Shown here piece after piece: positions 52,807 to 62,985 of a stretch of DNA of 64,000 bases (positions are counted from its first letter, which is position 1; the number at the start of each line of letters is the position of its first letter). The notes below the pieces were generated by a model. The model was not told the origin of the DNA and ran no database searches. It saw only the letters and a program-made list of their open reading frames with translations. Source of the stretch: Prevotella sp. (GTDB lineage Bacteria > Bacteroidota > Bacteroidia > Bacteroidales > Bacteroidaceae); NCBI GenBank assembly GCA_017410365.1, contig JAFQQY010000032.1, forward strand, positions 45,719-109,718, in the 5' to 3' direction. The position numbers were made by a program, and so were the translations under genes.

Positions 52807-55350
52807 TTATCCGCAACGGCTTGCTCCGCAACTCTTACAGATAAGGCAACCTTCCTGGTAAATCAGTTTACCACCGCAGTTAGGACACTCCTGACCCTTT
52901 GCCTCTGTACCATCGAGGATGTACTTCTTCAATGCGCGCTCCACACCATTCTTCCAAGTGTTAATGCTCTCGCTCTTCAACTGTAAAGAACCAACGAGCT
53001 TGATGACGTGGTCGATAGGCATACGATAGCGAAGCACACCACTGATAAGCTTTGCATAGTTCCAATACTCAGGATTAAACTTCTCGCTCAGTCCTTCTAC
53101 AGTTGTCTTGTAACCACGCTTATTCTCAAACTGGAAGTCATAGCGGCTCTTGCCGTTTTCATCAGTCTGCTTGATAATCTTACCCTTGACAACTGTCTTA
53201 GGCAATACGATACCCTCATCATCATCCTGCAAACCTGTGAATATTTCGTATGGATAACCATTGAGCAATCCTACGAATGCCACCCACTTTTCCTTATTGT
53301 TCTGGAAACGTACAACGTCGCACTCGAGCACCTGTGGACGAACCTCTGTTACCTCTGGCTGCTTACATGGCATAACCGGTTCCTCATCCTTCTTGTCTTT
53401 CTTTACAGAAATCATCACACCAGAGCGTGAACCGTCACGATAGATGGTGCATCCCTTGCAACCAGAGCGCCATGCTTCTACATACAAGCGGTTTACAAGT
53501 TCCTCGTCAACATCATTTGGCAAGTTGACGGTAACGCTGATAGAATGGTCAACCCACTTCTGGATAGCACCCTGCATGCGCACCTTCATCAACCAGTCAA
53601 CATCATTAGCTGTTGCTTTATAATAAGGCGACTTGGCAACAAGTTCGTCTATCTCCTCCTGCGTATATCTTGCTGTTGAGTCAATACCGTTCTCGTTCAT
53701 CCAGGTGAGGAACTTGTGGTGATAAACGATGTACTCCTCGAAAGAATCGCCCACTTCATCAGTAAAGTCAACATGAACATTCGTATCGTTAGGATTAACC
53801 TTGCGGCGACGCTTATATACTGGCAGGAACACAGGTTCGATACCGCTGGTTGTCTGAGTCATCAGACTGGTTGTTCCTGTTGGAGCGATTGTAAGACAAG
53901 CGATATTACGACGACCATACTTCACCATATCCTCGTAAAGGGCAGCATCGGCATCCTTCAGACGATTGATGAAAGGATTCTGTGCCTCACGCTTAGCATC
54001 GAACACCTCAAATGCGCCGCGCTCCTTAGCCATCTCAACCGATGAACGATAAGCAGTAAGCGCCAATGTCTTGTGTACTTCAACAGAGAAGTCGATAGCC
54101 TCTTGAGTACCATAGCGCAATCCCATGGCTGCAATCATATCACCCTCGGCAGTGATGCCCACGCCTGTACGACGTCCCATGCCACTCTTACGCTTAATCT
54201 TCTCCCAAAGATGGAACTCAGCACCCTTCACTTCCTGGCTCTGTGGGTCTACGCCTATCTTTTCCATTATCTTGTCAATCTTCTCGAGTTCAAGATCTAC
54301 TATGTCGTCCATTATGCGCTGTGCAGCAAAAACGTGCTTACGGAACAGTTCATAATCAAAATATGCGTCTTTTGTAAACGGATTTACAACGTAAGAATAG
54401 AGGTTGATTGACAACAGACGGCATGAATCGTAAGGACACAATGGAATTTCACCGCAAGGATTGGTTGAAACGGTACGGAAACCAAGGTCGGCATAACAAT
54501 CAGGAATGCTCTCGCGCTGAATAGTATCCCAAAACAACACACCTGGTTCTGCACTCTTCCATGCATTGTGTACTATTTTCTCCCACAATGCCTTAGCGTC
54601 AATCTCCTTCTTATGCTCTGGGTTTGCGCTGTCGATAGGGAACTGCTGCATGTATGGTTTTCCTTCAACTGCCGCACGCATGAAATCATCGTCAATTTTT
54701 ACAGAAACGTTTGCGCCAGTTACCTTTCCCTCCGTCATCTTGGCGTCAATGAAAGCCTCACTGTCAGGATGCTTGATGCTTACCGAAAGCATAAGCGCAC
54801 CACGACGACCGTCCTGAGCGACCTCGCGAGTAGAGTTGCTGTAGCGTTCCATGAACGGAACCAAACCAGTTGAAGTCAGTGCTGAGTTGTTTACAGGCGA
54901 ACCCTTCGGACGAATGTGACTTAGGTCATGGCCTACTCCACCGCGACGCTTCATCAACTGTACTTGCTCTTCGTCAATACGCATGATTGCACCGTATGAG
55001 TCGGCATCACCGTCAAGACCAATCACGAAGCAGTTACTAAGTGAGGCAATCTGATGGTCGTTGCCAATACCTGTCATCGGGCTACCTGCAGGAATAATAT
55101 ACTTGAAGTGATCTAGCAACTCGAAAATCTGTTCTGGACTCATCGGGTTGTTGTACTTCTTCTCAATGCGTGCTATTTCGTTAGCAATACGCCAATGCAT
55201 ATCTTCAGGAGAACGCTCGAAAATATTTCCGAAGCTATCCTTCATAGCGTATTTGTTCACCCACACGCGAGCAGCCAGTTCGTCGCCGCCAAAGTATTTC
55301 AACGAGGCTTCGTAAGCCTCATCATAAGAAAAAATGTTTTTAGGTTCCAT
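52807..55350 (-). CDS. nrdJ: Adenosylcobalamin-dependent (class II) ribonucleotide reductase
   Basis: An 847-residue class II reductase. The N-terminal part covers about 1-100, with GGVGHDLSHIRPKGSPVNN and EVAQDGRRGALMLSVSIKHP nearby. The active site has NPCGEIPLCPYDSC, with Cys299 and Glu301 as the radical-chemistry pair, and the finger loop region has CLTIAPTGTTSLMTQTTSG. The C-terminus has four cysteines of a zinc-ribbon type (CPNCGGKL... CKSCG) and ends SRCG, as in vitamin B12-dependent enzymes. It reduces ribonucleotides to deoxyribonucleotides and needs no oxygen. No B12 riboswitch was seen upstream. The symbol follows the class; some annotations use a different name. Confidence 0.92.
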   Translation of the reverse strand: MEPKNIFSYDEAYEASLKYFGGDELAARVWVNKYAMKDSFGNIFERSPEDMHWRIANEIARIEKKYNNPMSPEQIFELLDHFKYIIPAGSPMTGIGNDHQIASLSNCFVIGLDGDADSYGAIMRIDEEQVQLMKRRGGVGHDLSHIRPKGSPVNNSALTSTGLVPFMERYSNSTREVAQDGRRGALMLSVSIKHPDSEAFIDAKMTEGKVTGANVSVKIDDDFMRAAVEGKPYMQQFPIDSANPEHKKEIDAKALWEKIVHNAWKSAEPGVLFWDTIQRESIPDCYADLGFRTVSTNPCGEIPLCPYDSCRLLSINLYSYVVNPFTKDAYFDYELFRKHVFAAQRIMDDIVDLELEKIDKIMEKIGVDPQSQEVKGAEFHLWEKIKRKSGMGRRTGVGITAEGDMIAAMGLRYGTQEAIDFSVEVHKTLALTAYRSSVEMAKERGAFEVFDAKREAQNPFINRLKDADAALYEDMVKYGRRNIACLTIAPTGTTSLMTQTTSGIEPVFLPVYKRRRKVNPNDTNVHVDFTDEVGDSFEEYIVYHHKFLTWMNENGIDSTARYTQEEIDELVAKSPYYKATANDVDWLMKVRMQGAIQKWVDHSISVTVNLPNDVDEELVNRLYVEAWRSGCKGCTIYRDGSRSGVMISVKKDKKDEEPVMPCKQPEVTEVRPQVLECDVVRFQNNKEKWVAFVGLLNGYPYEIFTGLQDDDEGIVLPKTVVKGKIIKQTDENGKSRYDFQFENKRGYKTTVEGLSEKFNPEYWNYAKLISGVLRYRMPIDHVIKLVGSLQLKSESINTWKNGVERALKKYILDGTEAKGQECPNCGGKLIYQEGCLICKSCGASRCG

Positions 55351-55371
55351 GTCTTACGTTAATAATTGCGA

Positions 55372-55379
55372 CAAAGGTA
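55372..55379 (-). promoter_or_regulatory. -7 promoter box (TACCTTTG) of the class II reductase gene
   Basis: Exact TAnnTTTG match on the minus strand, 21 bp before the start codon. No standard -33 element. Confidence 0.6.
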
Positions 55380-55407
55380 TATACTTTTCTGCATATAAAA
55401 AAATATT

Positions 55408-55453
55408 TTTTGGAAAACTTTTTCAGATTTTTCCGTCCAAAAGTTTTCCAAAA
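55408..55453. promoter_or_regulatory. Perfect 15-bp inverted repeat upstream of the reductase promoter
   Basis: TTTTGGAAAACTTTT (55408-55422) and AAAAGTTTTCCAAAA (55439-55453) are exactly complementary, with 16 bp between. The centre lies about 55 bp upstream of the -7 box. It is a candidate operator for the reductase gene or a factor-independent stop for other transcripts. The remaining part of the 552-bp gap to 55902 shows only a promoter box for the next gene. Confidence 0.6.
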
Positions 55454-55823
55454 CGGATAACTTTTTATATATCACCGCAATGTGTAATTTGAATAAAGAA
55501 TTATTAATAAAGCCAACCTCTCTTTACTTATTTTAAACCTATCGTTTGACATACCAAAACGATTTGATATGCTTTTGGTTAAGAGACATTTTAACGTATT
55601 CGAAACCTTTCATAATCTCAAAAGATAGGCTTTACGTATCTAACAAACTGTACGTCAATGCATTATTATCAATAATAGTACTTTACAAAGATTAATATCA
55701 CTCCGAAATATTTTAAGCCTAATGACCGAAAACCAACCGTTCAATGCTTACTTTTTGAATTACCGACCGATAATTATATGAAGAATGAAGATTTTCCATT
55801 CCTATAATAAAATAAACAAATGA

Positions 55824-55831
55824 TAAATTTG
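55824..55831 (+). promoter_or_regulatory. -7 promoter box (TAAATTTG) of the 55903 gene
   Basis: Exact TAnnTTTG match on the plus strand, 71 bp before the ATG at 55903. No -33 TTTG is seen at the right spacing. Confidence 0.4.
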
Positions 55832-55902
55832 TAGGCAAAACAAACAATACTACATACCATATTAATATTTAAGACAAATTTAACCCTTTAAACTATGTTA
55901 TT

Positions 55903-58611
55903 ATGAAAAGATTAATCTACTTGACATTAACAATGCTTTTCGTATTTGAAGTGGCATCTGCACAAAGTTATCGCAGATGGGATTTCACGAAATGGAGTCA
56001 ACAAACTATTGACAACCTTAAAGCCGAAGCAGCCAAAGAAAGGCCAGCAGAAGGTTGGAGCGACATTGAAGCTGCAAAGAACGACGTGGCAGGCGCCGTT
56101 GCACCTGATGCAACAAAAGAAAAATGTTTCTGGTATGCTTCTTCTGAATTTGGCGCCTTGAAAGCAAACGGTGAGGAAATTGAAGAATTGCGCGGTCTGA
56201 CATTTGGCGAAGGCTATAGTAAAAACCGTTCATTGGCAATTGCTGTAGACTATGCATCTACAGCAATCGGAACCTATGCCGGTCCACAGTACCTATGGCT
56301 AGGCGGTGGAAACAAAGCTGCAGGTAGCCGCCTTATGTGTTTCACTATTCCTAACGTTACCATCGGACAGAAGATGACCTTTGTCGTTGAATCACACAGA
56401 AGCGGACAAGGCAGAGGTATCGGTCTTTATGTCAACGATGTAAACGACGACGCCAACCGCATAGGCGATGCTTTCACTCCAGACGCACAGGAAACATACA
56501 CTTGGGAGAACTGGTCACTGCCAGAGGGTGTAACAGATGAAGACGGCGACGGCATGGTTGATATTCTCGTTTACAACACAAACGGTTGCCATATCTACAG
56601 CATAGAGATTGGAGAAAACATGGAAGCTCGCAATGTGGGCTACCTGTACAATGGCGATCTCAGTTCTGAACTTGCTTATAACATACTACTTGAAGACCAT
56701 AACAATAAGGTAACAGCCATAGAGGCAAACAAAGCTTTTACACTTGAAGATTTTAGTTCATTTGAAACATTAGTTATTAGTTCAACAGTTAGTAATGAAG
56801 ATGCTATAGCATCATTGAAAGGCATTCAGCCCTTCCACCCTATTCTTAACCTAAATCCAGCACTGTATGCAAAATGGGGCTACGGCGAAGCTATAGACGC
56901 CGGCATCCCATTTGCAACGGTGCGTAACAACAGCCATCCGTTGTTCAATGGCATTGAACTTATAGAAGACCCAGACGCAGCAACTCCAACATTTGTTCTT
57001 GAACTGACAAGAGAGATGCCTTTCCAGGGTTTAACGCTCAGCGGTTTGTTTGCCAACGACCCTGTATTGGCATACGCATATCAGAACGAGAGCGTAATAG
57101 CAATACATGCGCACAACCTCAACCACAACGGTTATCTTTATATTCCTTACACACAAGAGGCCCTTTCTGTGGCTGCAGCGCCAAACATCATCAACAATGC
57201 GGTCGGTTTGCTGGCAAGTTCAAAGGCTCCAATAACACAGGCTCCAGCCCCATCGTTCACGCTTGAATATGAGCATTTGAACACCTTCGTGTCATTGAAA
57301 AGCAATGTTCCTAGTGCGCAGATATTCTACACCACAGATGGCACCACTCCTACATTGGAAAGCACTCCTTACACAGAACCTATCAGCATAACAGCAGAAT
57401 CTACCGTAAAGGCTATCGCTATTGGCGACGGTTATCTGCTCAGCGAGGTTTCCGAGAAGCTCATTGACATACGCCAGATGGCACCGATGCCTACATTCTC
57501 AATGGCAAACGAAGATGGAAAGACTATTGTCTCTATCGCTTCTGAATTAGAGGCTGGTCAGATATACTATAACTACAAGGGTTCTGAAGACAAAGCACAG
57601 AGCACACTCTATTCACAACCGATAGAATTTAGACTTGGCAAGGATATCTATGCCTTTGTTGTGGCCGACAGTTTCCTCAACTCTAAACTCGCAACGGCTA
57701 AGGTCATGGTAAAGAATCCTAAGGTGCGCATCGACATTTTGTCAAAGATGGATGCCAACAAGGAAGAATATCTGAACCACACCAATCCTGACACACGAAA
57801 CACCGACGGCACCGTAGGTTATTATTTCTCTTGGGGCAACACCAACGACTATCCTTACTACGATCCAGCAGGCGACCAGATTGTTACCGGTTCTGACGGC
57901 ATTAGCGACAGCGTTATTCACACCAAGCTCAATGCAGAAGAAGTGGTTGACATCGAGAACGGTTGGAGCGTTCGCTCACGTGGTCACAGAATCAGCTGGG
58001 AAGCCAACAACCCTGGCATGAAATACGGTGATGCCAACGGCTTTAATCCTGAGACCGTTAACGACGAAGATGCTTATCTGCCTGTTACAAGTTATCTTGT
58101 GCACCTCTATGATTGGGACAAGACCTATCCTAGCAGTGCAATCATTCAGACAACCAAAAAGTTTGCTGGTCCATTCGACATCGTGGCTTACATTGCCAAC
58201 TGCCAAGGCGGCAATCCACGTCCTAAGGTTGTATTTGAAGTAGCAACAAGCAACGACGACAATGCCACATGGACTGTTGTTGGCGACACATGCGAATTTG
58301 ACCAGCCACGCCGTATCTACCGCAAGTACACCCGCAGCTACGAAGGTACAGAAGAGGTTTATGTACGCGCAAGAATAGCAAACGACGGTTCTCGTGCAGG
58401 TTTCTACAATATCTACATAGCCAACGAGGGCGTTGAGTCAAAGAAGATTATCGAAGAACAGGCCACAGGCATCACCAACATCAACAATGATGCTACAAAT
58501 ATGCCAGAGGCTATCTACGACTTGAAGGGCATCCGCCAGTCAACGCTCAAACCTGGTCTGAACATCATACGCAACTCTAATGGTTCAACAAGAAAGGTTT
58601 TCATCAAATGA
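55903..58611 (+). CDS. Large secreted protein with chitobiase-type domains and sorting-like tail
   Basis: 902 residues with a signal peptide about 1-20 (VASAQ). Residues about 25-240 resemble a secreted carbohydrate-binding or pectate-lyase-associated beta domain (RRWDFTKWSQQTIDNLKAEA start). About 245-440 is a mixed region. At about 455-525 is a CHB_HEX_C-type domain (IFYTTDGTTPTLESTPYTEP), and a second copy at about 530-605 reads IYYNYKGSEDKAQSTLYSQP. The C-terminal 270 residues are beta-rich and end TGITNI... IYDLKGIRQ. No catalytic residues identified. It stands alone next to an HTCS, which may control it (inference). Confidence 0.7.
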   Translation: MKRLIYLTLTMLFVFEVASAQSYRRWDFTKWSQQTIDNLKAEAAKERPAEGWSDIEAAKNDVAGAVAPDATKEKCFWYASSEFGALKANGEEIEELRGLTFGEGYSKNRSLAIAVDYASTAIGTYAGPQYLWLGGGNKAAGSRLMCFTIPNVTIGQKMTFVVESHRSGQGRGIGLYVNDVNDDANRIGDAFTPDAQETYTWENWSLPEGVTDEDGDGMVDILVYNTNGCHIYSIEIGENMEARNVGYLYNGDLSSELAYNILLEDHNNKVTAIEANKAFTLEDFSSFETLVISSTVSNEDAIASLKGIQPFHPILNLNPALYAKWGYGEAIDAGIPFATVRNNSHPLFNGIELIEDPDAATPTFVLELTREMPFQGLTLSGLFANDPVLAYAYQNESVIAIHAHNLNHNGYLYIPYTQEALSVAAAPNIINNAVGLLASSKAPITQAPAPSFTLEYEHLNTFVSLKSNVPSAQIFYTTDGTTPTLESTPYTEPISITAESTVKAIAIGDGYLLSEVSEKLIDIRQMAPMPTFSMANEDGKTIVSIASELEAGQIYYNYKGSEDKAQSTLYSQPIEFRLGKDIYAFVVADSFLNSKLATAKVMVKNPKVRIDILSKMDANKEEYLNHTNPDTRNTDGTVGYYFSWGNTNDYPYYDPAGDQIVTGSDGISDSVIHTKLNAEEVVDIENGWSVRSRGHRISWEANNPGMKYGDANGFNPETVNDEDAYLPVTSYLVHLYDWDKTYPSSAIIQTTKKFAGPFDIVAYIANCQGGNPRPKVVFEVATSNDDNATWTVVGDTCEFDQPRRIYRKYTRSYEGTEEVYVRARIANDGSRAGFYNIYIANEGVESKKIIEEQATGITNINNDATNMPEAIYDLKGIRQSTLKPGLNIIRNSNGSTRKVFIK

Positions 58612-58633
58612 TAAGTAAAAGGTTTTCATTATT

Positions 58634-58659
58634 AGCGGCAGCATCAGCTGCCGCTTTTA
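58634..58659 (+). terminator. Rho-independent terminator after the 55903-58611 gene
   Basis: Perfect 9-bp stem AGCGGCAGC (58634-58642) / GCTGCCGCT (58647-58655), 4-base loop, followed by TTTAT. It is 22 bp after the stop codon. Confidence 0.85.
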
Positions 58660-58761
58660 TGCTTCATGCCAATCCTGCCAATCAAGGTTTGATTGAGAAA
58701 ACAAGAACGTAAACGATGCAAATACCTAAAGATTATAAAGTAAATTTCTCATAATTACGTG

Positions 58762-58805
58762 AAGAGGCACGGACGGGAGCATTTCCCGACGTGCCTCTTA
58801 TTTTA
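58762..58805. terminator. Second hairpin, bidirectional, between convergent genes
   Basis: AAGAGGCAC (58762-58770) pairs with GTGCCTCTT (58791-58799), with an inner CGGGA/TCCCG pairing. Flanked by ATTTTAA on the plus strand. It can end the HTCS transcript (minus), whose stop is at 58842. Confidence 0.8.
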
Positions 58806-58841
58806 ATTCCCAATCGGTGGCATTAGAACGTTGTAATGATA

Positions 58842-61800
58842 TTACGTCCTTTGCTTTTTCATGACCGCCGAAGGCGTCATTCCGAACTCCTTCTTAAACA
58901 CCTCGCGGAAATGCCCCATCTGGTTGAATCCCGTCATATAAGCAGCTTCATTTACATTATACCCACCGCTTTCCAACAACTGGTAGCATTTCTGCAACCT
59001 GCGCTTGCGTATATATTCCTTTGCGGTAAGCCCCGTCAGTGCCTTTATTTTTCTGTAAAGCGTTGTATGGCTCATATTCATCTTGTCCGTCATAAACGGC
59101 ATGTCCAAGTCCTCACGCATTATATTTTCCTCTATCACTCTATCCAGACGTTGAATAAAGTCACGGTCCATGGCATTCAAGGTTATCTGTACTGTTGCCT
59201 GTTCTTTTTCGCCATGCACAGGACCAGACAAGTCGCCATGAGCAAACTTCTCACTAAGTTTTTCAGCCATTCTTCTGCGAGCAGAAAGCAGATTGCGTAT
59301 TCTGCTATTAAGCAGTTTTGCACTGAACGGCTTTGTCATATATGAATCTGCTCCGCAATCATATCCTTCCTCTCTGTCTGCAGTAGAGTCCTTTGCTGTC
59401 AGTAATATCACCAATATATGACTGGTATTGATGTTTTCCTTTAGTCGCTTCACCATGTCAATGCCATTCATTATAGGCATCATTATATCACTAACGATTA
59501 TATCTGGCATGCTGTCAGAAGCCTTTTGGTATCCGTCTTCGCCGTTCTCTGCCATCAGTATATTGTACTCATCACCAAGCGATTCTGCTATATACTGCCT
59601 TATATCTTCGTTGTCTTCAACAACAAGAAGGGTTGGCCTGCCATCTGTTTCTTCTGCCTTGTCTGTTGTTTCTTCTGTAAACGGAACTTCTACCGGCTCG
59701 TCGTCCTTGTGCAAAGCGTCTGGATATTTATTGTCTATAAGGAACGAAACGGTGAAAACACTTCCTACACCTATTTGACTATCAACAGACAACTCTGCCT
59801 GATGCAACTGAGCAAGCGATTTCACCAACGCCAAGCCGATACCGGTGCCTGAAGCATGTTGTGCACTTTCTGCCTGATAGTATCTGTCAAAGATATGAGG
59901 CAGTGCACTTTTTTCAATTCCGCAACCTGTATCCCTGACCGAAATGCAGACACTTGCATCATCTACCCTTACTGCCACTTCTATTAATCCGCTTGGGGTG
60001 TACTTCACCGCATTAGACAGCAGATTGTTCATAATAGTCGTTACCACTTCCGAATCGAAATATATATGCGGTATCTTTTGTGCCACATCAAGCCTAACCT
60101 CAACCTTGTCGTTGCGCAGGAGTTCTTTATAGTTAAGGGCTATTCCGCTTATGAGCTTGCCTATATCGTCTTTTGCAACAACCAGATGTCTGTTCTGGGT
60201 TTCTGTCTTCCGGAAATCCAATATATCGTTTATAAGGTTTTTCAGTCGCTGGGCACTGTTGTTTATTGTTGCCACCTTTTTCCTATATGCGTATGGCAGT
60301 CTTTCATCGTTTACCAAATCTTCTAGCGGTCCCAGTATAAGCGTAAGAGGAGTGCGCAACTCATGTGTTATATTTGTAAAGAAACGTAGCCTTTCTTCGT
60401 TCAGTTGCTGTCGTTGGCCACTTTCTATTCTTTCCAACTGCAATGAATTCTGCAGCTTTAGCTTTCTCTTGTATTGCTTGAATATCAATAAGACTACAAC
60501 TACAACTACCAATATGTAGAAGGCGTATGCCCATGCCGACTTCCAGTAAGGCGGGGCAATGGAGATTTCCATCTGAGCTGTTGAAGCCTCATCCCAATCC
60601 TGACTCTTAAGTTTCGCTCTCAAAGTAAAAGTATAATTGCCCGGGTTCAGACTTCTGAACATCACATCATGGTCGTTGCCAGTATAATACCATTTGTCTG
60701 AAAGGCCTTTCATCATGTATGAATACTCCACATTCTCCGCCTGGGCATAGTCATCCACAGCAAAAGCCAACCGAAGCGTATTCTGGTGGTATGGAAGGGT
60801 TTGGGGTTGCGAGGTTATGAGATTGTATGGCCGTGAGGTCATGAGGTCTTTGGAAGAAGACGGATTATAAACCTCACATAAAGTTATCTTAACTTGTGAC
60901 ACCTGTTGACTATGCCTTGTCTCGTCTGGATTAAAATAGCATACGCCATTAGGAGAACCAAAATACATCAGTCCCCCACTGGTCATTGCCGACGATGCAT
61001 CCTGAAATCCACTGATATGCACATTATCGTGCTGACTGTAATTATAGAATTGTTCCGTTTCCGGATCCAGACACGCTATGCCTTTGAAGGTACTTATCCA
61101 TATTCTGCCGCGAAGGTCTTGAAGGATGGCACTTACATGATTGTCGCCAAAGCTATTGCGCGTATCATATATTTTTATCTTCTCCAGGTCATATACATCT
61201 TTTATATATACAAGTCCTTCGTTTGTTGCCATCCACAGCCCTCTGCTTCTGTCGGCCATTATATGATTTATATTGTTCGAAGGCAGCCCCGTCGCAACAT
61301 TCAGCATCTTTGTCTTCATTGTCTTCTGATTAAGCAACACGGCACCACGACCTTGCGTTGCTATGAACATCTCATCTGCCGAGATTCTTAAAAAGCCGCT
61401 AACCGGCACCCGTTCTAAAAGTCTGTCTATCTCATGTTCATGACTGACACTACCTTTATCATAAATGCAGACACCAAATTGACTTCCTATCCATACGCGT
61501 CCGTCATTGTCTTCATAAAAAGAGTGGATATCAGGCACCTCATGGTCTAAATCTATAGATTCAAACCGATGTGTATGAGTATTGAAGCGCACCACGCCTT
61601 CGTCTTCCATACCCATCCACACATATCCCTTGCTGTCGGCCAGCATACATCTTGGGAAGGAATGCGAGCGGCTTCTCATGGCGTCTATCCTCCATTCGCC
61701 TAGCATTTTCTGACTATTAGCCTGTCCCTGCCAAAGACTCAGTTCATCGACACTGCCCAGCCACAGCCTGCCTTCATCATCTCTTGCCACGGCATAAGTC

Positions 61801-62900
61801 CGCTTAAGCCTGTTGTTGCGGTCGTAATAATCCAGTGTGTGTATGAACGGCTTCTTGTTTGGCAGGAAGTCAACTCCTGTGCTATGGTTGCCAATCCAGA
61901 TGTTCCGATAGCCGTCTTGCAAAATACAACGTGTGTTTATCGACGACAATTCAACTTCCGAATCGTCAAAAACAATCCGGTTTGCTATATCAGACAAGTC
62001 AACGATATCTATTCCGCCCATGTCTGTAGCCACCCATATTCTGCCGTCTGCCATTTCCTTAATGTCATAGACATTGTCGCTTATATTGGCATTGGTGTTC
62101 GAATATGATTTACGGACAACCTTTCTGAAAGTTTCTGTTTCTGCATCATAAAGAGCAGCGCCGCGGTCTGTACCGACCCATATTCTGCCGCTTTTATCCT
62201 GATAGATGCAGCGCACATTGTTGCCCGGTATGCTAGAATCGTTGCTGTTGTGCAGGAATCTCTTTACTTCTGCCACCTCATAATCATCCGGCGATTTCAA
62301 TGTCAGTATGCTCATGCCGTCTTTTCCGTGACCTAAAAACAGATTGCCATTGCCGTCATACAGTCCGCAACGGCATCCGCTGCGCTCCGTTTGCTTCAGC
62401 GTAACCACTTTGTTGGTCATGCAATCCAGATGCTGAATTTCTCCATTACCATAAATAAGCCACATGCCTTGACGGCCATCATCAACAATCGAGGCAATAG
62501 AATAGTCTATAAGACTGTCACCCACAGTCTCGTTGCTGAAGCGACCTGTCTTGTATGAGAAGTAACGCAAACCGTTTTCCGTACCTACCAGCATCCTATC
62601 GGTATGCTTATCGTAGCATAGCGATAGTATCTTGTCGTTGTCATTGCCTATCTGTTCGCGCCAGTAGGCATTGCACATGTTTCCGGCTATTCGGTTCAGA
62701 CCTGACTCAGTGCCCACCCATACATAGCCATGGCCGTCTATTGCAAGACAGAGCACGAAATTATTAGACAGACCGTCTTTCATGCTAATCTGCCTCTCTA
62801 CAGAATAATACAGTTTTTTATCACTATCAATAGCGTCTGCCAATATACCTTGCGGCATCAGCGCACACATCATTAGCAAAATAATGATACGAGTAAACAT
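58842..62900 (-). CDS. Hybrid two-component system (HTCS) sensor-regulator
   Basis: A 1352-residue one-protein signalling system. Signal peptide about 1-21; two seven-bladed propellers of reg_prop repeats about 30-670 (GYVWVGTESGLNRI, GRIWVGTDRGAALYD, GRIWISTFKGIACLD); Y_Y_Y domain about 700-775; membrane helix near 785-805. The kinase has phospho-acceptor His846 in FFTNITHELRTPL and an ATPase domain with NNLLSNAVKYTPSG and the DTGCGI and GTGIGLALVKS boxes. The receiver domain has phospho-acceptor Asp1138 in IIVSDIMMP. An AraC HTH covers about 1250-1352. Such proteins bind an oligosaccharide in the periplasm and activate glycan-use genes. The target here may be the 55903 gene or a distant locus. 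Confidence 0.95.
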   Translation of the reverse strand: MFTRIIILLMMCALMPQGILADAIDSDKKLYYSVERQISMKDGLSNNFVLCLAIDGHGYVWVGTESGLNRIAGNMCNAYWREQIGNDNDKILSLCYDKHTDRMLVGTENGLRYFSYKTGRFSNETVGDSLIDYSIASIVDDGRQGMWLIYGNGEIQHLDCMTNKVVTLKQTERSGCRCGLYDGNGNLFLGHGKDGMSILTLKSPDDYEVAEVKRFLHNSNDSSIPGNNVRCIYQDKSGRIWVGTDRGAALYDAETETFRKVVRKSYSNTNANISDNVYDIKEMADGRIWVATDMGGIDIVDLSDIANRIVFDDSEVELSSINTRCILQDGYRNIWIGNHSTGVDFLPNKKPFIHTLDYYDRNNRLKRTYAVARDDEGRLWLGSVDELSLWQGQANSQKMLGEWRIDAMRSRSHSFPRCMLADSKGYVWMGMEDEGVVRFNTHTHRFESIDLDHEVPDIHSFYEDNDGRVWIGSQFGVCIYDKGSVSHEHEIDRLLERVPVSGFLRISADEMFIATQGRGAVLLNQKTMKTKMLNVATGLPSNNINHIMADRSRGLWMATNEGLVYIKDVYDLEKIKIYDTRNSFGDNHVSAILQDLRGRIWISTFKGIACLDPETEQFYNYSQHDNVHISGFQDASSAMTSGGLMYFGSPNGVCYFNPDETRHSQQVSQVKITLCEVYNPSSSKDLMTSRPYNLITSQPQTLPYHQNTLRLAFAVDDYAQAENVEYSYMMKGLSDKWYYTGNDHDVMFRSLNPGNYTFTLRAKLKSQDWDEASTAQMEISIAPPYWKSAWAYAFYILVVVVVVLLIFKQYKRKLKLQNSLQLERIESGQRQQLNEERLRFFTNITHELRTPLTLILGPLEDLVNDERLPYAYRKKVATINNSAQRLKNLINDILDFRKTETQNRHLVVAKDDIGKLISGIALNYKELLRNDKVEVRLDVAQKIPHIYFDSEVVTTIMNNLLSNAVKYTPSGLIEVAVRVDDASVCISVRDTGCGIEKSALPHIFDRYYQAESAQHASGTGIGLALVKSLAQLHQAELSVDSQIGVGSVFTVSFLIDNKYPDALHKDDEPVEVPFTEETTDKAEETDGRPTLLVVEDNEDIRQYIAESLGDEYNILMAENGEDGYQKASDSMPDIIVSDIMMPIMNGIDMVKRLKENINTSHILVILLTAKDSTADREEGYDCGADSYMTKPFSAKLLNSRIRNLLSARRRMAEKLSEKFAHGDLSGPVHGEKEQATVQITLNAMDRDFIQRLDRVIEENIMREDLDMPFMTDKMNMSHTTLYRKIKALTGLTAKEYIRKRRLQKCYQLLESGGYNVNEAAYMTGFNQMGHFREVFKKEFGMTPSAVMKKQRT

Positions 62901-62944
62901 AGTATAATAGATTCTTAAGCTTTAGTAAATTAGTTTGTTAGTTG

Positions 62945-62952
62945 CAAATATA
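62945..62952 (-). promoter_or_regulatory. -7 promoter box (TATATTTG) of the HTCS gene
   Basis: Exact TAnnTTTG match on the minus strand, 44 bp before the start codon at 62900. Confidence 0.55.
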
Positions 62953-62985
62953 CAACTTTTTAGGCAGACTAAAAAAGAAAATCGG

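Noticed and set aside
52766-52831. 22-residue N-terminal extension of folB
   Set aside because: Would overlap the reductase coding region, and the family normally starts at the internal Met (52765).
55351-55902. Cobalamin riboswitch upstream of the B12-dependent reductase
   Set aside because: No B12-box-like GCCACTG or matching structure recognised.
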